In this document: piece by piece, positions 1 to 4,944 of the stretch
How the letters are laid out: each line of letters begins with the position of its first letter
Numbering within the stretch: the stretch's first letter is position 1
Source of the DNA: Campylobacterota bacterium
Lineage (GTDB): Bacteria; Campylobacterota; Campylobacteria; Campylobacterales; SZUA-545
Length of the DNA: 5,389 bases
Direction: 5' to 3'
NCBI GenBank assembly: GCA_003561815.1
Contig: PWVP01000008.1
Location: 1 to 5,389 of the forward strand
Translations under genes and position numbers: made by a program
The notes under the pieces: model-generated
The model's database searches: none
What the model was told of the DNA's origin: nothing
The model's input: only the letters and a program-made list of their open reading frames with translations

Positions 1-92
1 ATCTGATCGCGAACATGGGGTGGTATGCGCCGCTCGCAGAAGGCGGTTAGCCTCTGCTCAAGGAGCTGTTTTTGAATGGGTGGCATAGGCAT
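1..92 (-). CDS. DUF3024 family protein, N-terminal 30 codons, cut by the window edge
   Basis: An open frame begins with ATG at 92 and stays open to base 1, giving 30 residues. The start is well supported by GGAGG (bases 99-103 on the complement) six bases upstream; a second in-frame ATG lies two codons later at 86. The segment AFCERRIPPHVRDQ (residues 17-30) resembles the conserved N-terminus of DUF3024 proteins (CERR-x-PPH-x-RD), which are small proteins of about 110 residues and unknown function. The rest of the gene is outside the window. It begins 32 bases after the abiEii stop on the same strand, so it may be co-transcribed with the AbiE pair. The family call rests on recalled similarity over only 30 residues, so it is moderately secure; the existence of the gene is better supported than its family. 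Confidence 0.6.
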   Translation of the reverse strand, partial: MPMPPIQKQLLEQRLTAFCERRIPPHVRDQ

Positions 93-124
93 GTTTGGCC
101 TCCGTGTTTCATTTCTTTGCCTCG

Positions 125-1258
125 CTATGTGGCTGTTCTGGCGCGTTTGTTGGAGGCCCTAAGAAATAGAGTGTCTGGCTCCCAGCCTTTTTCTCGGGCA
201 ATGCGGTCAAACTCAGAACGATTGTCCAGATGTTTCATCATCCGGTTGACAACCTTTTCGGCCTCGATCCACTCGATTAGATTCGGCTCACCTTCAAGCT
301 TGATCGCCATAGATGGCGCCTCATTAAAAGTGACTGTTCGCTCTAGTGCCTTCCTAAAGAGGGCGGGCTTGTTGCGAAGCAACCAGAGCAAATCTTCACC
401 GGCAGCGTTTAGACAATCGCAGGGGCCAGACCCGGCGTCAAGCACTCTTGCTAAAAGGTCATCTTCATCATGGATGGCCAGGATCTGCTCAAGCGTAGCA
501 TTGGTGAGGCCATAGCGCTGACGAGCGAGTGTTGCAATGTGGCCTAGATCGCTCTCGATGAGTGTGATCGCTTCGTTGATGTGCCGTTCAATCTGGGTGA
601 AGAGGCCTACAAAGTAGGCGCGAAGCTGACTAAAAGAGGGGGCCTGAGTCAGCAATGTGTTTAAGCCCGGATCTTTAGCGGACTGTTTACTTTTTAAGAA
701 TCGATCAGAGACCAGCTTTGCGGTGACACGGTAGGCTGGGTAGTGCTCTTGGAGGGCATGCATTAGCTGGTGAAAGGAGGAGTGCCCACCTTCGATCAGC
801 GTTTTTAGATCGTAGAAGTCACGGCTCATGATGCGATGCTTCAGAACGGCTCGCATTTTCATGGCCCCAATCATCTGAGTAGAGCCAATCTGTATGGTTC
901 CGTGACTATGCTCACTCTTAAGGCTTATGGCTGTCGTTGCATGGAAGGTGAGCTTGGTTCCGCTGACTGAGAGATCTACCTGGTCTTCTTCGTTGGTGAG
1001 AAACTGGACCATATGGCCCGTTTCCGTGAGTCTTTGGGCAACTTGGTCGATCTCTCGGCGCAGGGACTTATCAATCTGGTGAGAGGCAATAAAGAAATCC
1101 AGATCTTCTGATAGTCGATGATGAAGATGGATGGAGAGTGCGGTTCCGCCGACTAGGACCCACCTTTTTAGCTCCTCGTAACTAGAAAGTTCTTCAAAGA
1201 GTCGTAGGGTTTGCGGGGGCATCGCCCCGACTAGATCAGATTTCAAAATAGGCTTCAA
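125..1258 (-). CDS. abiEii: AbiEii/AbiGii-type nucleotidyltransferase toxin with long C-terminal extension
   Basis: This 377-residue protein is predicted to be the toxin of an AbiE-type type IV toxin-antitoxin or abortive-infection pair. Family members are DNA polymerase beta-like nucleotidyltransferases that use NTPs, and some modify tRNA. Visible motifs are GGTAL (residues 37-41), then RLSEDLDFF (48-56) with the catalytic D52-x-D54 pair, a possible third acidic residue D95, K134, and SRDFYDL (145-151), the AbiEii motif after the core. The recognisable fold ends near residue 180-200. Residues from about 200 to 377 form an extension I cannot assign, containing mostly helical-looking sequence and a CDC (280-282). 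The coding sequence overlaps abiEi by 23 bases. The start is uncertain: TTG at 1258 gives the overlap but has weak ribosome binding, while TTG at 1246 or ATG at 1222 (codon 13) are alternatives that still keep GGTAL. Translation is probably coupled to abiEi. Confidence 0.87.
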   Translation of the reverse strand: MKPILKSDLVGAMPPQTLRLFEELSSYEELKRWVLVGGTALSIHLHHRLSEDLDFFIASHQIDKSLRREIDQVAQRLTETGHMVQFLTNEEDQVDLSVSGTKLTFHATTAISLKSEHSHGTIQIGSTQMIGAMKMRAVLKHRIMSRDFYDLKTLIEGGHSSFHQLMHALQEHYPAYRVTAKLVSDRFLKSKQSAKDPGLNTLLTQAPSFSQLRAYFVGLFTQIERHINEAITLIESDLGHIATLARQRYGLTNATLEQILAIHDEDDLLARVLDAGSGPCDCLNAAGEDLLWLLRNKPALFRKALERTVTFNEAPSMAIKLEGEPNLIEWIEAEKVVNRMMKHLDNRSEFDRIAREKGWEPDTLFLRASNKRARTAT

Positions 1259-1706
1259 ACTCGGGGATACGGATTTTTCGGGCGCGTAACCGTTCTAGGT
1301 AGACCTCAATCACCTTACGATCGCCGAACTTTCTTTGGATGAAGGGGTATGCCTCAATCCCACCATCTTCGATGGCGGCACAGATGTAGTTCTCAAGCGC
1401 GATAGGCTCTTCGAGATTACTCCAAAACAAAGAGCGCAACATGGTGTACTTCCCCGGCATAATTCGCCCCGTGCGCAAAGCATATCGATCTTGTGGCTTA
1501 TTATATCGCTTGGGTTTGGGCTTGTGGCACTCATTGAGATTTCGGCGGTAAAACTTCCCTTTGCCGATTTCAACAATAAGCCCCTGCTCCTTGGCGCGAC
1601 TTACCCAGACATCAGCCCTCTGGGGCGAACCTGCCACAGAAAAGACATCGTTGCCATAGACCCTGTAAGGTTTGAGCTCTTGGAGCTTCTGGATGTAGTT
1701 TAGCAC
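1236..1706 (-). CDS. abiEi: AbiEi-like antitoxin / transcriptional repressor
   Basis: This 156-residue protein lies directly upstream of, and overlaps, the AbiEii-type toxin. That is the normal antitoxin-toxin order. Residues 1-56 look like a winged helix: a helix region with SPQRADVWVSRAKEQGLI (27-44) followed by a wing-like IGKGKFYR (47-54). AbiEi antitoxins use such a domain to bind and repress their own promoter. The middle part, LFWSNLEEPIALENYICAAI (93-112), with a following KFGDRKVIEVYLERL (126-140), resembles the DUF6922-like segment seen next to AbiEii toxins (recalled pattern LFW...RVLE.G...YG...I..VL). The protein is shorter than classical AbiEi proteins of about 200 residues. It starts at GTG 1706 with AAAGG eight bases upstream; an ATG at 1722 is out of frame. 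A good sigma-70-like promoter lies just upstream. The toxin-partner position makes the role likely, and the exact subfamily is less certain. Confidence 0.72.
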   Translation of the reverse strand: MLNYIQKLQELKPYRVYGNDVFSVAGSPQRADVWVSRAKEQGLIVEIGKGKFYRRNLNECHKPKPKRYNKPQDRYALRTGRIMPGKYTMLRSLFWSNLEEPIALENYICAAIEDGGIEAYPFIQRKFGDRKVIEVYLERLRARKIRIPEFEAYFEI

Positions 1707-1734
1707 CGCAAAAACCTTTCATGATAATCACCTA

Positions 1735-1763
1735 ATTGTAGCGACATTCACAGGGTTTAACAA
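1735..1763 (-). promoter_or_regulatory. Predicted sigma-70 promoter of the abiE operon
   Basis: Reading leftward, TTGTTA (1763-1758) and TACAAT (1740-1735) are separated by exactly 17 bases. They match the -35 and -10 consensus at four and five of six positions. Transcription would begin near 1728, giving a leader of about 20 bases before the GTG start at 1706 and its AAAGG site. The short inverted repeat TGATtATCA (1730-1722) sits at the predicted start point, and CTTGTaCTTGT overlaps the -35 region. Either could be an operator for AbiEi, which represses its own promoter in characterised systems; this is inference. Confidence 0.55.
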
Positions 1764-1777
1764 GTACAAGAAGATGC

Positions 1778-1981
1778 TTATGAGAGCAGTAGCTCGCCCT
1801 CGTCTCCCTCTTGCCGACACCGATCCTCTACGGCTCCACCACAGCAGGCGCAGAAGGCATCCCGCGCGCTCTGCTCATCACCATAGCCGAACACCCCATG
1901 GCCACAACTCCAGCAGCGGATATCGACGACTGAGCCAAAATGGTATTCGCTCGCTTCACTTTTGCATCGGGGGCATTGCAT
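1778..1981 (-). CDS. Small zinc-ribbon protein, third gene of the RCC1/protease cassette
   Basis: A 67-residue acidic protein with eight cysteines. CPRC (residues 3-6) and CWSC (23-26) make a classical four-cysteine zinc ribbon. A second cluster, CACCGG (44-49) plus C55, could bind another metal but lacks an obvious complete set of spaced pairs. No signal peptide or membrane segment is present, so it should be cytoplasmic. The ATG at 1981 has a strong AAGGAG site five bases upstream, and this site overlaps the stop codon of the protease gene (TAAGGAG), with only nine bases between the genes. Translation is therefore likely coupled, and the gene belongs to the upstream operon and not to abiE, which has its own promoter. 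I do not recognise a named family. It may be a general zinc-ribbon domain protein involved in protein or nucleic-acid binding; no function is assigned. Confidence 0.7.
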   Translation of the reverse strand: MQCPRCKSEASEYHFGSVVDIRCWSCGHGVFGYGDEQSARDAFCACCGGAVEDRCRQEGDEGELLLS

Positions 1982-1986
1982 ACTAT

Positions 1987-1993
1987 CTCCTTA
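1987..1993 (-). promoter_or_regulatory. Ribosome-binding site overlapping the protease stop codon (TAAGGAG)
   Basis: The TAA stop of the intramembrane protease gene is also the first part of the Shine-Dalgarno site of the zinc-ribbon gene. A ribosome ending on the protease message would therefore be placed at the next start, which supports translational coupling and fixes ATG 1981 as the start. Confidence 0.75.
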
Positions 1994-2419
1994 TGGCGCC
2001 ACTACCGCCCAAAAACCAATATTATAAATGATATGAAATATGACGGGCTGAATTAGGCTATTGTAGCGATCTTTGAGAGCACCAAATATGAGGCTAGGGA
2101 AGAATACCATGAGAGCCCATAGGAGGTCTTGACCAAAACAATGGACAGCGCTAAAAATGGCGCTAGTGAGCAGGTTTTGGCCAGATATTCCAAAGAACCC
2201 TGGCAGGGGCAGGTACCTCTGTAGACCACCTTGTATCCAGCCTCGAAACACAATCTCCTCGGCAATCGGATAGATAAAGAGAAACATGATCAGGCTGGTA
2301 GGCTCGAAGGTATGTCCTGCCACATAGAGCCCACCCCATGCAACCGGGGCAGCCAATGCGGCCACCCAGAGGACTCTGTGGTCGTAAACCAATGCTAGAT
2401 CAGCCTTCTTTTGAGCCAC
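1991..2419 (-). CDS. mrtJ: JDVT-CTERM system glutamic-type intramembrane protease (CPBP/CAAX-protease fold), MrtJ-like
   Basis: This 142-residue membrane protein of the CPBP (Abi/CAAX protease) superfamily has all three catalytic motifs. They are EEIVFR (E54, E55, R59), FSAVH (F89 to H93) and HIIYN (H129 to N133). Hydrophobic segments lie at about residues 16-35, 41-58, 82-95, 98-114 and 123-141. The compact size and the VFFPSLIFGALKDR stretch (105-118) fit the single-domain proteases paired with JDVT-CTERM sorting tails. The neighbouring upstream gene ends in just such a tail, so that protein is the probable substrate; cleavage would occur in or at the inner membrane near the invariant cysteine. 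It starts at GTG 2419 with AAAGGG six bases upstream, overlapping the end of the RCC1 gene by 25 bases. No longer start is available in frame. The superfamily is clear; the MrtJ assignment rests on motif recall plus context. Confidence 0.82.
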   Translation of the reverse strand: MAQKKADLALVYDHRVLWVAALAAPVAWGGLYVAGHTFEPTSLIMFLFIYPIAEEIVFRGWIQGGLQRYLPLPGFFGISGQNLLTSAIFSAVHCFGQDLLWALMVFFPSLIFGALKDRYNSLIQPVIFHIIYNIGFWAVVAP

Positions 2420-3810
2420 GATGTACCCTTTAGGAGAATAGCCAAGGCTAAAATCATAAACACTATATGATCACCTCTGCCGTCAGGCGAGATTGAACAT
2501 CCGCCGCCCCCACTGCCGCTTTGTTCATTCTGTCCATCAGGGCTCTGTTCTGCGGTCGACTCTTCATTGGCAGAATCATCCTCCTTGCCGTCCTCGGCCC
2601 CATCCTCTTCGGTGGAGCCATTATCAGCTATTTCCTCTGCTGGTAAGATGCTCCAATCCGATGCAGTTAGGATTTCGCCGGGATAGTTGCGGTCAACGCT
2701 GCTGCCTAAACCAAGCTGACCATGATTGTTGCGACCCCATGACCAGAGGGAGTTGTCGGTCTTAAAAACAATCATGTGCTCTCCACCGATGTGAGCACCC
2801 CGCCAGTCGTAGCGCTGACCAATTCTACTTGGGCTCCTGTAGGTGCTGAGGTTTAGATTGTTTGCTTGACTTAGTTGGCCATAGGTGTTGTCTCCCCAAG
2901 CCCAAAGTGAGCCATCGGATTTTTTGGCTACAGAGGCGCCGCCTGCACTGATGTGTGTCCAGTCTAAATCCGCGCCTACTTGGGTTGGTGTGGTTCTACT
3001 GGTGGTATGCCCCAAGCCCAACTGTACGCCTGAGTTGTTCCCCCAAGCCCAGAGGCTACCGTTCGTTTTAATGGCGAATGAGCCCCCAGCGCTTGCGCTT
3101 GCAATGGCCCAGTCGTCCTGCAAGCCGATGCGTGTGGGGACATAGAGGTCGGTTAGTAGGCCACTCGTGCCTTGTCCAAGCTGGCCAAAGTAGTTCATTC
3201 CCCAGCCCCATAACGAACCATCATTTTTAACAGCAATTACATGAAAAGGGCCGGGTGCTATAACGCTCCAGTCAGTATCGGCGCCAATGCGGACGGGATG
3301 GGAACGGTGTGCCTCCGTGCCCCAGTCGCCAAGTCCAAGCTGTCCAAAACCATTGTGACCCCAGGCCCAAAGCGATCCATCGGTTTTCAAGGCAAATGAG
3401 ACGAATGTATTTGAAAAAACCTTTTGCCAGTCTGTATCTGTGCCAACCCTAACGGGTGTATGTCTCTCTGTCCCACTGCCCTCATCGCCTTGGCCGAGCT
3501 CGCCATAGGAGTTGCTTCCCCAGGCCCAAAGGGTGCCATCCTCTTTAATGGCCAAAGAGTGTGCTCCGCCGGCGCTAATCGCCACCCAGTCGTTGTCGTT
3601 ACCTACACGGATAGGGAAATTTCTGTTTGTCGTATCACCGATACCAAGCTGGCCGACTGTGTTGCTTCCCCATGACCAAAGCGTCCCATCCTGTTTGAGT
3701 ACCAGATTGTGGTATGAGCCTGCCGAGACAATCGGTTTTTGCAGATCGTTATCTGCCAGTAGGGCGGTGCCTGCAAAAAGCAGGAGTACAAACATTCTAA
3801 GAACGAGCAT
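2395..3810 (-). CDS. Secreted seven-repeat RCC1-like beta-propeller with C-terminal JDVT-CTERM-like sorting tail
   Basis: This 471-residue protein has four parts. Residues 1-19 are a Sec signal peptide with probable cleavage after ALLA19. Residues 26-390 hold seven RCC1-type repeats of 49-53 residues, each with the pattern DGsLWaWG-N-x-x-GQLG followed by P-x-x-[VI]G and a DW; seven repeats make one complete propeller. Residues 391-433 are a low-complexity acidic linker rich in E, D, S, N and Q. Residues 434-471 are a tripartite tail: GGGGCS (434-439), a hydrophobic helix (about 448-461), then WLKRRLI. C438 is the only cysteine in the protein. Such tails keep the protein in the membrane until a dedicated protease cuts it, and that protease appears to be the next gene. 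The likely role is a surface-exposed or released binding protein with unknown ligand. It starts at ATG 3810 with AAGGAGG six bases upstream and is first in the three-gene cassette. Confidence 0.9.
   Translation of the reverse strand: MLVLRMFVLLLFAGTALLADNDLQKPIVSAGSYHNLVLKQDGTLWSWGSNTVGQLGIGDTTNRNFPIRVGNDNDWVAISAGGAHSLAIKEDGTLWAWGSNSYGELGQGDEGSGTERHTPVRVGTDTDWQKVFSNTFVSFALKTDGSLWAWGHNGFGQLGLGDWGTEAHRSHPVRIGADTDWSVIAPGPFHVIAVKNDGSLWGWGMNYFGQLGQGTSGLLTDLYVPTRIGLQDDWAIASASAGGSFAIKTNGSLWAWGNNSGVQLGLGHTTSRTTPTQVGADLDWTHISAGGASVAKKSDGSLWAWGDNTYGQLSQANNLNLSTYRSPSRIGQRYDWRGAHIGGEHMIVFKTDNSLWSWGRNNHGQLGLGSSVDRNYPGEILTASDWSILPAEEIADNGSTEEDGAEDGKEDDSANEESTAEQSPDGQNEQSGSGGGGCSISPDGRGDHIVFMILALAILLKGTSWLKRRLI
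2398..2511 (-). other. Region coding the GGGGC/transmembrane/Arg-rich sorting tail
   Basis: This segment encodes the last 38 residues of the RCC1 protein: GGGGCSISPDGRGD, a hydrophobic stretch (IVFMILALAILL) and the basic end WLKRRLI. The tripartite order of small glycine motif with cysteine, membrane helix and positive cytoplasmic end is typical of protein-sorting C-terminal signals. The cysteine after a glycine run separates it from GlyGly-CTERM (rhombosortase) and PEP-CTERM (exosortase) tails and fits JDVT-CTERM. The final codons overlap the start of the protease gene. Confidence 0.8.
2641..3735 (-). repeat. Seven in-frame RCC1 coding repeats
   Basis: The motif encoding LW-x-WG recurs seven times, visible on the plus strand as CCCCA(A/G/T)-rich copies beginning at 2735, 2894, 3041, 3200, 3359, 3518 and 3668. 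The spacings are 159, 147, 159, 159, 159 and 150 bases, all multiples of three. The copies differ at many silent and some coding sites, so this is an old, diverged domain array and not a recent DNA tandem expansion. Confidence 0.9.
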
Positions 3811-3883
3811 TTTGAGCCTCCTTATTCAAGATGCCCTATTGTGCTAAATCAGCTTGCCAACATAGTGTCCGGTTTTAAAAACA

Positions 3884-3912
3884 ATGAAATATCAGTTTAT
3901 GCTGGCTACAAT
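3884..3912 (+). promoter_or_regulatory. Candidate promoter of the WYL regulator gene
   Basis: TACAAT at 3907-3912 matches the -10 consensus at five of six positions. ATGAAA at 3884-3889, 17 bases upstream, matches the -35 consensus at four of six. The predicted start would be near 3919, about 20 bases before the TTG start codon at 3942. The 130-base region between the divergent genes must also contain the promoter for the RCC1 cassette, but I see no convincing leftward -35/-10 pair there. Confidence 0.35.
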
Positions 3913-3941
3913 GATAAAAATCCGATCGAAGTGGAGTTTTA

Positions 3942-4877
3942 TTGTTTAAGAAACACGACTACGACAAGACCCTCACACGCCTGACGGGCATTTTGACCCG
4001 GCTCTACTACGGGGAGGTGCTGGGGGTCGGTGAGCTGGCCGAAGAGTTTGGCGTGAGTACCCGAACCATCCAGCGGGATCTGCATGAGCGCCTATCGGGC
4101 TTTCCGGTGGAGAAAGCCGGGCAGAAGTGGCGCATGAAAAAAAACCACACGCTGCTGGGCACGCTGGAGGCCGAGGAGACGATCACACTGGAGATCTTGC
4201 GTCAGCTCTCACGCAGTGTCGGGCGGGGGTTTTACAGCCGCGCCAATCGTATCCTCAGAAAGCTCCTCACCAGCGAAGGCAGTCCGTTTTATGTGCGTGG
4301 TGGTGTAGAGGAGATATGCGATCGCCTTGGCGATGTTCAGATCATTGAAGAGGCCATCCGTAATCCGCAAGCGATTAGCTATACCTACACCTCGGCCAAA
4401 GGCACAAAGACTGTGACCGTCTGGCCGCTGAAAATTATCAGTTTTGAGGGGTACTGGTATCTGATGGCCTATGAGCCCGCCAGTGCGCTCTATAAGAAAT
4501 ATTATCTACCCGGCATGAGTGACCTCACGACCACCGGCGATTCATTTTCCCTGCCATCGGATGTGAGCGATCGCATGGAGAGCGCCATTAATATCTGGTT
4601 TCGTCCAGAAATTGAGCCATACGAGGTGCGACTACTGGTCACCGGGGGTGCGGCTAAATACCTAGCGCGCCGAGCGTTTGCCCCCACACAGAAGATACTC
4701 GCTCGCCATGGTGATGGCAGCGTGGAGATTAGCTGCCACATTACACACGACATGGAGATTCTCCCTGTTGTCCGCTATTGGCACCCGGAGGTGCTGGTGG
4801 TCGCACCAGTTGATCTCAAAAAGCGGGTCATAGAGGATGCCAAGCGGTTTTTGGAGAACATGGATGCTCTGGGTTGA
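3942..4877 (+). CDS. WYL-domain transcriptional regulator (HTH + WYL + WCX)
   Basis: This 311-residue regulator has an N-terminal helix-turn-helix of the HTH_11/DeoR-like type, LGVGELAEEFGVSTRTIQRD (residues 27-46). A WYL domain follows at about 135-200, with its signature in GYWYLMAY (170-177), and a WCX-type C-terminal part spans about 225-306 and includes HDMEILPVVRYWHPEVLVV. WYL domains sense ligands such as nucleotides or nucleic-acid fragments, and regulators with this architecture (for example BrxR and CapW) often control defence genes. The start is TTG at 3942, supported by TGGAG five bases upstream; the next in-frame ATG is inside the protein after the HTH, so TTG is needed. It is divergent from the RCC1 cassette and precedes a Fic gene by 67 bases. 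Its targets could be either neighbour or itself; the sequence does not decide. Confidence 0.88.
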   Translation: MFKKHDYDKTLTRLTGILTRLYYGEVLGVGELAEEFGVSTRTIQRDLHERLSGFPVEKAGQKWRMKKNHTLLGTLEAEETITLEILRQLSRSVGRGFYSRANRILRKLLTSEGSPFYVRGGVEEICDRLGDVQIIEEAIRNPQAISYTYTSAKGTKTVTVWPLKIISFEGYWYLMAYEPASALYKKYYLPGMSDLTTTGDSFSLPSDVSDRMESAINIWFRPEIEPYEVRLLVTGGAAKYLARRAFAPTQKILARHGDGSVEISCHITHDMEILPVVRYWHPEVLVVAPVDLKKRVIEDAKRFLENMDALG

Positions 4878-4884
4878 GCCCCTT

Positions 4885-4933
4885 CTTATTAAAAAATATG
4901 GGTATTATTTAAATAATGAAATTCCTTATTAAA
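4885..4933. promoter_or_regulatory. AT-rich intergenic element: palindrome ATTATTTAAATAAT flanked by CTTATTAAA direct repeats
   Basis: Bases 4904-4917 are a perfect 14-base palindrome. CTTATTAAA occurs at 4885-4893 and again at 4925-4933, exactly 40 bases apart and placed almost evenly on either side of the palindrome. The element lies in the 67 bases between the WYL and fic genes, just upstream of the fic ribosome-binding site. It could be an operator or part of the fic promoter; TATTAT at 4903-4908 resembles a -10 box but has no good -35 partner. There is no GC-rich stem, so it is not a typical terminator. Confidence 0.4.
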
Positions 4934-4944
4934 GGTTTTACTCC

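Noticed and set aside
3..50. Plus-strand open frame from the left edge ending in a TAG at 48-50, possibly the tail of a rightward gene
   Set aside because: The opposite strand has a much better explanation: an open frame with a strong ribosome-binding site and a DUF3024-like sequence.
84..101. Possible hairpin AGGC...GCCT after abiEii as a terminator
   Set aside because: The stem is only about four bases, has no following U-run, and lies over the start of the next gene.
72..515. 147-residue plus-strand open frame opposite abiEii
   Set aside because: It lies wholly antisense to a well-supported gene, has a low-complexity Ser/Arg-rich translation and no recognisable motif.
1710..1722. ATG at 1722 (minus strand) as a start for abiEi
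   Set aside because: It is out of frame with the AbiEi protein; the in-frame GTG at 1706 has AAAGG at good spacing.
2395..2511. RCC1 tail read as GlyGly-CTERM, PEP-CTERM or LPXTG anchor
   Set aside because: There is no PEP or LPXTG motif, and the invariant-looking cysteine after the glycines with an adjacent CPBP protease (not a rhomboid, exosortase or sortase) fits a JDVT-CTERM-type tail better.
3730..3810. Signal peptide of the RCC1 protein as a lipoprotein signal
   Set aside because: There is no cysteine at or near the predicted cleavage site, so a signal peptidase II lipobox is absent.
2885..3847. Several plus-strand open frames opposite the RCC1 gene
   Set aside because: They recur because the RCC1 coding repeats create the same antisense frames again and again; the translations share repeated pieces and have no own start signals.
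4317..4573. Two GCGATCGC octamers (4317 and 4566), as in cyanobacterial HIP1 repeats
   Set aside because: Only two copies, both within coding sequence, and the gene content does not suggest a cyanobacterium.
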